A stretch of 59,197 nucleotides of DNA from positions 1 through 59,197 of IMG/VR virus record IMGVR_UViG_3300027985_000657, one strand, 5' to 3'. This document shows positions 1 through 6,136 of the stretch, one piece after another (positions within the stretch are counted from its first letter, which is position 1; each line of letters starts with the position of its first letter). This DNA comes from a virus. A program made the position numbers and the translations under genes. The notes beneath the pieces were generated by a model, which saw nothing but the letters and a program-made list of their open reading frames with translations, did no database searches and was not told the DNA's origin.

Positions 1-321
1 AAAAAATAAGTTAAAAAAAAGTGACACAATTGACATATTTTTAACATGGCCCGTGAAGATTGCGCAAACAACACCTTTTTTTACCCAAAAACTACCCAAA
101 TATCAATAAATTGTATGTCAAATCTTTCCTGAAAAGTGACACAAAAGTGACACAAAAGTGACACAAATTGACATTTTCAATGTTTTTTATGGTATTCGTT
201 AATTATTAATCCAAAAATTAATGGTATATGTATATTTTTGACATACTTTTTGACATAAAATATTAGGCAAACTTTACGGGCAACGTTTTTATCATTTTTA
301 GTGTGTTTACCTAAAATTAAA
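1..321. other. left-end non-coding control region
   Basis: No gene is visible in these 321 bases. The stretch is very AT-rich and holds direct repeats of GTGACACA and TTGACAT together with one TTGCGCAA palindrome near position 64. The last nine bases of the window equal the first nine (AAAAAATAA), which is too short to prove circularity. If the molecule is circular or terminally redundant, this stretch joins the non-coding right end and forms one control region of about 390 bases. A replication origin or a repressor/operator array is the most likely content, by inference. Confidence 0.5.
132..175. repeat. tandem 11-bp iteron-like repeats
   Basis: Three back-to-back copies of an 11-base unit (AAAAGTGACAC) run from 132 to about 164 and end in TTGACAT at 169-175. 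A fourth copy with the same GTGACACAATTGACAT ending lies at 21-36. Further TTGACAT copies are at 238-244 and 250-256, and an inverted one at 115-121. Spacing by one helical turn is typical of protein-binding iterons. The binding protein is not identifiable from this window. Confidence 0.6.
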
Positions 322-356
322 AAAAAGAGCCCATGCGTTTTCGACGAGCTCTTTTT
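322..356 (-). terminator. end-of-genome terminator
   Basis: AAAAAGAGC at 322-330 pairs with GCTCTTTTT at 348-356 around a 17-base loop. The A and T runs at the two ends make it a possible bidirectional Rho-independent terminator. It lies just downstream of the last minus-strand gene and closes the leftward transcription. Confidence 0.75.
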
Positions 357-417
357 ATAATTTAATTTTCATTTAGTTTTTTAAATGCCATATATTAGAA
401 TATAAAATGTATAATTT

Positions 418-597
418 TTAGCGGGCCTGAACCGCACGTCGCTCGTGTCTCGAATGGTTGACACTTGTAACTTTCATACATTTATTCTCTAATACAGGTC
501 TAGACGATCGTTGTGGATATGTGTCTTCGACATATGATCGAATACCATGACGGTTGCCGTAAGAATATCCACCATAGAACCCGTACATTAGATACAT
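418..597 (-). CDS. small Tyr/Arg-rich protein, 59 aa, unknown
   Basis: Short gene starting ATG TAT CTA ATG with an excellent ribosome site (AAAGGAGATAACA) just upstream, and ending TAA. The protein starts with a Tyr/Gly-rich stretch (YGFYGGYSYGNR) and ends in a basic, Arg-rich tail. It follows the zinc-ribbon gene by two bases and is the last gene before the terminator at 322-356. I do not recognise a family. The ribosome site and tight spacing make it a credible gene. Confidence 0.65.
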   Translation of the reverse strand: MYLMYGFYGGYSYGNRHGIRSYVEDTYPQRSSRPVLENKCMKVTSVNHSRHERRAVQAR

Positions 598-599
598 TG

Positions 600-815
600 T
601 TATCTCCTTTTTCGTCCGCTATCTTTTCCGCGTGACTTATAATTATTTTTAGAATGTTCTTCTCTCTTATCTTTAAGGTATTCAGAACGATTTCTTTTCA
701 GAGCTTTCATCATATTTTCATATTCTTCTTGACAGTCATCACATAATCTATGATTACCATAAACTTCCCGACCGCATCTTTCACAGTTATTCGTTCTGTT
801 CGTGTACGTTTTCAT
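600..815 (-). CDS. small zinc-ribbon protein, 71 aa
   Basis: Two CxxC pairs (C11/C14 and C25/C28) form a likely zinc ribbon near the N-terminus. The rest is highly charged and ends in a Lys/Arg-rich tail, as in small nucleic-acid-binding proteins. The start overlaps the end of the upstream 169-aa gene by 29 bases, which suggests translational coupling. The 3' end contains one copy of the recurrent 12-mer AGATAGCGGACG. Function unknown. Confidence 0.65.
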   Translation of the reverse strand: MKTYTNRTNNCERCGREVYGNHRLCDDCQEEYENMMKALKRNRSEYLKDKREEHSKNNYKSRGKDSGRKRR

Positions 816-1296
816 TCGGTTTCTCTAGTAATTTTTCGACCACGCGCATATTTTTGAAAGTTCTTGCTTCCTTATTTAACCGCTCGCGTACGATATCTTT
901 TGCATCACGGAAACGGTGTGCTTCAACAATCTCTGTGACATGCTTCCATGAAACTCTTTTGGATGCACCTTTGAATAAAGGTTCTATTCGTAATTCGTAA
1001 GAAACCTCATAAAGTTTTAACGGATGTTCTTCCACTTCTTTTGAAATGTCTGGAATATAAGTAAAGAATTTCTTATTACCCAAACATAGTAGTTCTTCTG
1101 AGTTACAGTCACTCAAGACACAGTCAATAGTTTTTCTAAAGTCATCAATTTTGCTATCATTATAGAGAGCATATGATAATTCCTTAATAAAAATTTCCCT
1201 AGTAACCTTTCTGTCATTTATGATGTAAATCATTAAATCTCTGAAATCTTCTTCAGGTATGCCTAAATCAATAGACATCTGCTTGAAATGACCCAT
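787..1296 (-). CDS. hypothetical protein, 169 aa
   Basis: Start ATG follows a clear AAGGAG site. The protein is charged and predicted largely helical, with no membrane segment and no motif that I recognise. It begins a short leftward group of three small genes downstream of the SPFH gene. The intergenic space before it contains the perfect palindrome GTTTGCGCAAAC. Confidence 0.6.
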   Translation of the reverse strand: MGHFKQMSIDLGIPEEDFRDLMIYIINDRKVTREIFIKELSYALYNDSKIDDFRKTIDCVLSDCNSEELLCLGNKKFFTYIPDISKEVEEHPLKLYEVSYELRIEPLFKGASKRVSWKHVTEIVEAHRFRDAKDIVRERLNKEARTFKNMRVVEKLLEKPNENVHEQNE

Positions 1297-1350
1297 GTAC
1301 TTCTCCTTGTCTTTTTTTTAGTTAAACGTTTGGTAAAATAAGTCTGCACT

Positions 1351-1362
1351 GTTTGCGCAAAC
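1351..1362. promoter_or_regulatory. palindrome GTTTGCGCAAAC, possible operator
   Basis: A perfect 12-base palindrome sits in the gap between the SPFH gene and the next gene. Its core TTTGCGCAAA also occurs in two of the promoter-like elements (about 4304-4313 and 27337-27346) and once inside the polymerase gene near 13411. A dyad recurring at promoters suggests a binding site for a dimeric regulator. The minus-strand sequence next to it resembles the recurrent promoter motif only weakly. Confidence 0.35.
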
Positions 1363-1365
1363 AAA

Positions 1366-2448
1366 TTATGGGGTTATCAATAGATTACTTCCATCAGTTA
1401 CAATAGTTGGTAATTGACCATCCCAAATTCCTAGATACTCGAGGTATTTTACATACGATAATAGAGCATCAATTTCTTCTTGAGTATGACCATCGGTATT
1501 GACAACTAAAGAACCATCCGTAGCTTGTGTAATTTCAAATCCCAATGATTGAGCAACAAATGCAATCTTACTTGAATATGCCATAGCTTCTGCTTCAGCG
1601 ATAGCTTTGATTGCATTAGCCTCACCGATAGCTTTGGCTAGAGCTGCATTAGCTTCACCCTCTGCTTTGGTTAAAGCTTCGAGAGCGTTTTGTTCAGCAA
1701 TCAATACTGCATATTCAGCTTCTTGTAATTGTTTTTCGAGTTCAGCCTGTTGTTTCAAAATTTCTTGTTCAGCAAGCTTTGTACTTTGTAATAGAGCTTC
1801 AAATTCTGGAGTATAGACAGTATTTTTCAGTTTTATTTGATATACATTAATAAAGTACTGATTAAAACTGTTAGATAACTCTGTTTGAACATCGCTCACA
1901 TATTGAGCCTTAAGTGTTGTTAGTTCTCTAGCACTGTATGTACTAGCAACTGCCTCTGTAGCAGCCCAAATTGGATTTTGTAGTAGAGTTTCAAGATTTT
2001 CCAATGTGTTGTATCTTAAATATAAATCATTAATTTTGGTAGGGTCTACCTGATACTCGATTGTGAATGTGATTTCTACTGCTTGAAGATCTGAAGTATA
2101 TACTTCTCGTACTACTTCTGTTGTTCTAATTTTCTTATCATATTTGTGATACACTTCAAAGAATCCTTTGGATTGAATACCGGCAGTATTAACCGTATCT
2201 TTAACAACTCCAAATTCAGTTACAACATAAACCGATTGTGCATCCGTGATCTTATAGGTATTGAAACCATAGATAATCATAAATAATGCAACAACAGCAA
2301 GGATTGTGAATAGCGTACCACGCTTATTCAATTTTGATGCTTTCTCTGATGAATTTTCATTGTATGCTTTTGTAAATTTTACAGCTGCAACAATTCCGAA
2401 TACAATGAGTAATACAATACTAATAATTCCTAAAATTAATCCTAACAT
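1366..2448 (-). CDS. SPFH/band-7 (stomatin/prohibitin-like) membrane protein
   Basis: 360 aa. Two hydrophobic segments (about residues 2-23 and 45-62) are followed by a band-7/SPFH-like domain (about 66-230) and a long Ala/Glu/Lys-rich coiled coil with repeated AEGEANA-type heptads (about 225-300). This is the order seen in stomatin/prohibitin proteins, which oligomerise on membranes and build microdomains. Ribosome site AAAAGGAGAATTTAGAAAA precedes the ATG. The phage encodes many other small membrane proteins, so a scaffolding or membrane-organising role during infection is plausible but inferred. A band-7 assignment rests on overall pattern rather than a catalytic motif. Confidence 0.75.
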   Translation of the reverse strand: MLGLILGIISIVLLIVFGIVAAVKFTKAYNENSSEKASKLNKRGTLFTILAVVALFMIIYGFNTYKITDAQSVYVVTEFGVVKDTVNTAGIQSKGFFEVYHKYDKKIRTTEVVREVYTSDLQAVEITFTIEYQVDPTKINDLYLRYNTLENLETLLQNPIWAATEAVASTYSARELTTLKAQYVSDVQTELSNSFNQYFINVYQIKLKNTVYTPEFEALLQSTKLAEQEILKQQAELEKQLQEAEYAVLIAEQNALEALTKAEGEANAALAKAIGEANAIKAIAEAEAMAYSSKIAFVAQSLGFEITQATDGSLVVNTDGHTQEEIDALLSYVKYLEYLGIWDGQLPTIVTDGSNLLITP

Positions 2449-2487
2449 TTTTCTAAATTCTCCTTTTTTATTTTTTTATATTGGATT

Positions 2488-2940
2488 TTATTTTGTTGGT
2501 AATCCTACGTTCCAAGCAGACTCAACCTTTGTACCACAATGTTGACAATAAGGTCGCTCAACTGGAAATACATGCCCAAATGTAATTGGGTCTTCAGCGG
2601 TATACAGTAATGCTCCACATATAGGACAATTTGCCCAGTATATGGTTTTACCATTTTCTGTATGTTTTGTAACATTTACATAATGATGAATTTGTTTGCC
2701 ATTATCGTCGAGTTCTTTAAATATGATTTCTTTTAAATCCTTTACTTCTTTTTGAAGTCTCTCAATAATTGTTTCAACGTATTCAAATAAATATTGATAC
2801 TCTGTCCAACCACCGCCATAGCTGCAAATACACCTTGAATTTAGGATGGCTTTAACTTTATAAATACTTTGTCCAAGTTCAATCTCTTGTCCTTCTTTTA
2901 AAATTGATCGCATCCATCTTTTCGTGAAATTTTGATTCAT
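2488..2940 (-). CDS. protein with C-terminal zinc ribbon, 150 aa
   Basis: The C-terminal third carries two knuckles, CPIC and CQHC, separated by about 35 residues, as in a treble-clef or zinc-ribbon fold. The N-terminal part is charged and contains a coiled-coil-like stretch (LQKEVKDLKEII). The start follows AAGAAGGAGAACTAAATA. The 5' leader directly abuts the structured RNA candidate at 2960-3157, so its expression could be controlled by that element. Function unknown. Confidence 0.65.
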   Translation of the reverse strand: MNQNFTKRWMRSILKEGQEIELGQSIYKVKAILNSRCICSYGGGWTEYQYLFEYVETIIERLQKEVKDLKEIIFKELDDNGKQIHHYVNVTKHTENGKTIYWANCPICGALLYTAEDPITFGHVFPVERPYCQHCGTKVESAWNVGLPTK

Positions 2941-2959
2941 TATTTAGTTCTCCTTCTTA

Positions 2960-3157
2960 TATATATCTGATCCACGGGACCAAGACGCATCAAGGCCCCG
3001 CTTTTATGGCATACTTATACGACTCGTCGGATAGCAGAGGTCAGGATCCTGATAAACTTTGTTTACTAGACTACCATTGTACTAAACGTACGTTGGGGTC
3101 CTAGATTTCGTAGAACCGGTGGCTCGGCGAGGTCGGTTTGTAGGAAGTTGATATATA
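2960..3157 (-). ncRNA. structured RNA candidate A (5' UTR or stand-alone)
   Basis: A 296-base gap between two genes has higher GC content than its surroundings and no open frame. Several helices are visible on the minus strand: a closing stem TATATATC/GATATATA (3150-3157 with 2960-2967), a 7-bp hairpin GGTTCTA/TAGGACC (3097-3117), a 7-bp hairpin CGGGGCC/GGTCCCG (2975-3000) and the palindrome TCAGGATCCTGA (3041-3052). It ends directly before the ribosome site of the gene starting at 2940. No known RNA family was recognised; it is not a tRNA. Confidence 0.45.
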
Positions 3158-3236
3158 AAAATACAATCGGAGGTTTTTGGGGAGAGGTGATGGTCCCCTT
3201 AGCATTTGGAATAGACATATTCTACTTTTTGTTATC

Positions 3237-3896
3237 CTATGCTTTGTGGCGTTTAGTCTTTTTCTTAGACTTTTTATACGCCGATGCTTTCATATCTTTA
3301 AGGCTCCCAATAGCCAAAAGAATGTCTTTACGTTTTTTTAAATCTTGTATTTCAATAAATCGATTAAGTACTTCTTCATTAATAATTCCAGTACTTGAAG
3401 AAACCGAATTGAAATATAATTTTAGTTCCTTAATGTCCTCATCATAATCTTTGATTACGTCCGCTATCTCTTGTGCGTGTTTCGGGGACATGATTTTAGA
3501 GTACATCTCAAACATTCTCAAAAGAAATTTATCCTTGTCGATTGCCGGATATACTACTAGAAATGCTTCATTAAGATAATATAAAGCACCAAGAATCTCT
3601 TTCTTAGGAACCACAAAACAAATTTTAAAACCATAGATTGTAACCATTTTAATAGCATCTTCTGCATATTTCATAGCCCAATCTTCACTTTCAAGGTTAT
3701 AATCATCTAATGATAATATTTTATAATCGTCATAGATTGACAGGTAAACCTCTTGTCCCATTCCAGGGTATGCTGCAACAATAAAACCGCGAACCTTGTT
3801 TTCCATAAGTTTTTGTACGGCTTCTATTTTTTTGATACTTGCTGGTGCGCCTACTCCGGCAGCAACAACAATTCCTTCTGTTTTATCTTTATCCAT
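3237..3896 (-). CDS. degenerate P-loop kinase-like protein, 219 aa
   Basis: Residues 37-130 follow the layout of a phage nucleotide-kinase-like family: a beta strand and P-loop position, a strand ending in a SLDDYNL-like motif where the family has DSDSSKF, then FVVPKKE and a strand VVYPAIDK. The Walker A position reads AYPGMGQEVY, so the GK(S/T) that binds phosphate is missing. The C-terminus is a Lys/Arg-rich tail. It probably no longer binds ATP normally. Start follows ACAAGGAGAATCCAA. The match to the kinase-like family is from memory of its pattern. Confidence 0.5.
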   Translation of the reverse strand: MDKDKTEGIVVAAGVGAPASIKKIEAVQKLMENKVRGFIVAAYPGMGQEVYLSIYDDYKILSLDDYNLESEDWAMKYAEDAIKMVTIYGFKICFVVPKKEILGALYYLNEAFLVVYPAIDKDKFLLRMFEMYSKIMSPKHAQEIADVIKDYDEDIKELKLYFNSVSSSTGIINEEVLNRFIEIQDLKKRKDILLAIGSLKDMKASAYKKSKKKTKRHKA

Positions 3897-3918
3897 TTGG
3901 ATTCTCCTTGTATAAATA

Positions 3919-3946
3919 TCAAAAGAGAAAGATCATTGCTGATCTT
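3919..3946 (-). terminator. Rho-independent terminator
   Basis: On the minus strand AAGATCA-gcaa-TGATCTT is followed by TCTCTTTT. The 5' arm overlaps the stop codon of the 63-aa gene, which closes its one-gene transcription cassette. Confidence 0.7.
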
Positions 3947-4136
3947 AAACTTCTTGTGCATATTCTTCAGGAATATTAATTAATATTGGGTGACTTCTTG
4001 GAACTACATAATTAACCACATATCGAACATAATTGTTCCATTTGTCTGGCTCTTTTTTACGTAGAACATTGAGTACAGTCCCTTCACTAATTGTTATTGT
4101 CCCGTCAGAAAATTCTTTAGTTATTTTAATTTTCAT
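3945..4136 (-). CDS. small hypothetical protein, 63 aa
   Basis: Mostly beta-strand-like, with alternating hydrophobic residues and no transmembrane segment. An AGGAGG ribosome site lies 9 bases before ATG. The gene stands alone between a promoter-like element (4148-4180) and a terminator overlapping its stop, so it is probably transcribed as its own unit. Family not recognised. Confidence 0.6.
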   Translation of the reverse strand: MKIKITKEFSDGTITISEGTVLNVLRKKEPDKWNNYVRYVVNYVVPRSHPILINIPEEYAQEV

Positions 4137-4147
4137 AATAATGCTTC

Positions 4148-4180
4148 CTCCTATAATAAAGGATGTAAAAACTACGAATT
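4148..4180 (-). promoter_or_regulatory. phage promoter-like element
   Basis: Minus strand reads TTCGTA, six bases, ACAT, CCTT, TATTAT, AGGAGG. It matches the recurrent consensus (TTCGCA-N6-ACAT-N4-hexamer-AGGA) with one change in the first box. It is placed directly ahead of the 63-aa gene. Confidence 0.65.
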
Positions 4181-4183
4181 GTA

Positions 4184-4208
4184 AAAGAGAAAGCCCATGT
4201 TAGGCTTT
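4184..4208 (-). terminator. Rho-independent terminator
   Basis: Minus strand AAAGCC-taacatg-GGCTTT followed by CTCTTTTAC. The stop codon of the 25-aa reading frame lies inside the loop, giving a very compact gene end. Confidence 0.65.
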
Positions 4209-4277
4209 ATTCTTCTTAAATAGATTTGACATAAAATTTTTAAATTTTTCCCAAAATTTTTTCATCTTATATACCAT
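4200..4277 (-). CDS. candidate 25-aa cationic amphipathic peptide
   Basis: A 26-codon frame starts at 4277; an alternative start at 4265 gives 21 aa (MKKFWEKFKNFM...). The sequence alternates Lys with Phe/Trp/Met/Leu, an amphipathic-helix pattern of membrane-active peptides. It is the only frame between its own promoter-like element (4282-4313) and a terminator at 4184-4208. The ribosome site (GGAAAGG) is better spaced for the second ATG. Its isolation in a dedicated transcription cassette is the main support; the frame is short, so confidence is moderate. Confidence 0.45.
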   Translation of the reverse strand: MVYKMKKFWEKFKNFMSNLFKKNKA

Positions 4278-4281
4278 CCTT

Positions 4282-4313
4282 TCCTATAAAGAGGTATGTA
4301 AAATTTGCGCAAA
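4282..4313 (-). promoter_or_regulatory. phage promoter-like element
   Basis: Minus strand: TGCGCA, six bases, ACAT, ACCT, CTTTAT, AGGAAA. The first box overlaps the palindrome TTTGCGCAAA. It drives the 25-aa peptide cassette. Confidence 0.65.
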
Positions 4314-4628
4314 CTATGCATCCCAATTATCAATGATTACATTGAAACCACATTGTTGCATTAGCTCTGTAGAACTGATATATTTCAACCCATAAAATGT
4401 GTGTGTTGATAGGTAATGATCTTGGTATGGTATTTGTCGCGCATAACTTTTTCGTTTGCTATATGGTCTTGGATTTTTTGCTCGAAGCCATCCATTATAA
4501 TCTCCAACCTCAAGAATATGACTTTTTGATTCATTTGGAATGACTTTTAACTCTTCCCAATTTTTTATTAATGTTGCTGTTGGATACTTTCTTTTTAAAG
4601 CATCCATAGTATGTACATGATGTGCCAT
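4314..4628 (-). CDS. hypothetical protein, 104 aa
   Basis: Start overlaps the upstream stop codon (TAATGG), so it is translationally coupled to the 158-aa gene. The N-terminus is His-rich (MAHHVHT) and the centre is basic with many Arg/Tyr. No membrane segment, no recognised family. Confidence 0.6.
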   Translation of the reverse strand: MAHHVHTMDALKRKYPTATLIKNWEELKVIPNESKSHILEVGDYNGWLRAKNPRPYSKRKSYARQIPYQDHYLSTHTFYGLKYISSTELMQQCGFNVIIDNWDA

Positions 4629-5104
4629 TATTCTTTCACTCGAATGTTTTGTTCTAGGAGTTTTTGTGTGTTTTTTACTGCTTTTTGAAGAATATCATTT
4701 GAAATTTCAATTGGATATACTTCTCCAGTGCGTGCTTTACCAGCACAAACACAATCAACAACCATTTCAAGAACATCTAGAAGATCAACATTTTCTGGAC
4801 ATTTATCATTAAGATGATGTCTTTCTGTTAAATGAATCTGCCACCAAGGTAGCTTTTTAAGATCAACATTTTCTGGATCTTGTTGCTTCTTAGAGAAATC
4901 CTCAAAGAATTGTTCAAAATGTGAAATTTTTGTATGATCGTGGTTATTACCAATTATCTTTAATTCATCTGATAAAGCAAATAGTACAGTTCGAACTGCA
5001 GTGATATGCTTGGTTGTATCAAGAAGAATTAGATCTTTTCTTAATGCTCCGTCAGCAGATCTTGTATCTGCATTTGGAGTTCTTTCTATGTATACTGTAT
5101 TCAT
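4628..5104 (-). CDS. DUF5662-like phage protein, 158 aa
   Basis: Residues in the centre show HDHTK followed by an aromatic/acidic stretch and HLTERHHLN, a pattern like DUF5662 phage proteins and reminiscent of HD-type metal-binding sites. The start at 5104 (MNTVYIERT) is chosen because it follows AAAAGGAGAATCT; a longer frame upstream only reads through the 3' end of the tmRNA. It lies 32 bases downstream of the tmRNA in the direction of transcription. Function unknown; metal binding is inferred from the histidines. Confidence 0.55.
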   Translation of the reverse strand: MNTVYIERTPNADTRSADGALRKDLILLDTTKHITAVRTVLFALSDELKIIGNNHDHTKISHFEQFFEDFSKKQQDPENVDLKKLPWWQIHLTERHHLNDKCPENVDLLDVLEMVVDCVCAGKARTGEVYPIEISNDILQKAVKNTQKLLEQNIRVKE

Positions 5105-5136
5105 AGATTCTCCTTTTCTTATTAGTAATTTAATAT

Positions 5137-5536
5137 TGGTGGAGGTGAGGGGAGTCGAACCCCTGTCCAAAATATTCAAATACACCAATTTCTACAGGGT
5201 TATTAACTTTTCGAATTTAAAACACTAAAAATATAAAGTATACGAAACTCTTAATAGTGAGTAAAAGGTAGAAGTTGCTTATCCCATCACACCTCTCATA
5301 GATGAGGGCAAGCCGTATTATTTTTGAGAACCAAGACACCTACGACTAAATATCAATGGTTCACCTCTCACTTTTCTTAGTAAGAGAAGACTGTTCTGGA
5401 TTTGAAGCCGGCGATTACGCTTTGGAACCAGCCGACGATTTTTTGGATAAAGTTTCCGTTTATTTTGTGGATTTTAGTTCTCCCGAACCCCTGCTTATGA
5501 TGTTCATCGTATCCTGTCGAATCCTAGAACACCCCC
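5137..5536 (-). ncRNA. ssrA: transfer-messenger RNA (tmRNA)
   Basis: The 5' end GGGGGTGTTCTAGGATTCGACAGG and the 3' end ACAGGGGTTCGACTCCCCT...CCACCA form the tRNA-like domain: acceptor GGGGGUG pairs with CACCUCC including the G3-U70 alanine identity pair, and the T-arm is perfect. A pseudoknot (GTTC/GAAC with GGA/TCC) ends 11 bases before a GGA resume codon at 5457-5455, the same spacing as in E. coli. The likely tag frame runs 26 codons to TAA at 5379-5377, which lies in the loop of a CTCT-AC/GT-AGAG hairpin, and ends SRTVFSY. It rescues stalled ribosomes with SmpB. It lies 11 bases after the MazG-like gene. Confidence 0.93.
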
Positions 5537-5547
5537 ATTAAATTACT

Positions 5548-5967
5548 TTATTCTTCTTCTTTCAGTTTCATTTCTAAGCGATTTATTTTGTATTCTCTTA
5601 TTTGCTGTACCTGATTTGAAATATCAAGTACGTCAACAACTGAGTCGATAACAATAAGCACGTCCGCTATCTCTTCTGCGATGTTTGAATTGTATCCACG
5701 ATTTCGTTTACTTATTGCTTGAATTACTTCTGCACATTCTTCAACGAGCATTCCAAATTGTGATTCCGGACCATATAATTCTACAGCCCTTTTAATCAAT
5801 TCTTTTTCTCGTTGTGTTGGAAGTCGGTAATCATTTACTAATTTTATTTTTGGATTTTCAATTGATACACTGGCAATTGCTTTCTGAAATAATGCTGCAT
5901 CTTCTGGATTTTGGAAAGTTGTAACCATATCACCGATAGATGATTTCCAATGAACACTATAATCCAT
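5548..5967 (-). CDS. MazG-like nucleotide pyrophosphohydrolase, 139 aa
   Basis: The C-terminal half carries the metal-binding signature EExxE (E76, E77, E80) and ExxD (E99, D102) of the MazG/all-alpha NTP pyrophosphatase superfamily, which hydrolyses NTPs or (p)ppGpp-related nucleotides to monophosphates. The N-terminal 60 residues are a separate small domain of unknown type. GAGG precedes ATG. The start overlaps the 59-aa upstream gene and the end is 11 bases from the tmRNA, so the three are probably one transcript. The coding segment E-I-A-D-V contains the recurrent AGATAGCGGACG 12-mer. Confidence 0.8.
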   Translation of the reverse strand: MDYSVHWKSSIGDMVTTFQNPEDAALFQKAIASVSIENPKIKLVNDYRLPTQREKELIKRAVELYGPESQFGMLVEECAEVIQAISKRNRGYNSNIAEEIADVLIVIDSVVDVLDISNQVQQIREYKINRLEMKLKEEE

Positions 5968-6136
5968 TTTTGCGATCCTCTATAAGTTTTTTACGTCTCT
6001 CCATAAAATTTTTAAATTGTTCTGATTGACGAAAAGCTATTTGATCCTCTAATATCTTTATTAATTTATCAGCAAGCTCATTTGCAAGCTCATCAATATC
6101 TTTGATAGAGCGCACTGGCTCATTAACAGCACCCAT
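5957..6136 (-). CDS. small helical protein, 59 aa
   Basis: Starts ATG GGT GCT directly after the upstream stop and ends TAG inside the first codons of the MazG-like gene. It is highly charged and helical with a heptad-like pattern (DIDELANELADKLIKIL), suggesting a coiled coil. The overlapping starts and stops argue for translational coupling. Function unknown. Confidence 0.65.
   Translation of the reverse strand: MGAVNEPVRSIKDIDELANELADKLIKILEDQIAFRQSEQFKNFMERRKKLIEDRKNGL

Noticed and set aside
1-9. Terminal direct repeat AAAAAATAA at both window ends as proof of a circular genome
   Set aside because: Nine A/T bases are expected by chance in such AT-rich ends; it can only be taken as compatible with circularity.
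3001-3060. Hammerhead-like core (CCGACGAGTCG) in structured element A
   Set aside because: The invariant CUGANGA and GAAA boxes are not present, so a hammerhead ribozyme cannot be supported.
5105-5188. N-terminal extension of the 158-aa gene
   Set aside because: The extra codons only translate the tmRNA 3' end; a strong ribosome site supports the start at 5104.
5356-5541. A 61-codon plus-strand frame
   Set aside because: Lies entirely inside the tmRNA in antisense orientation.
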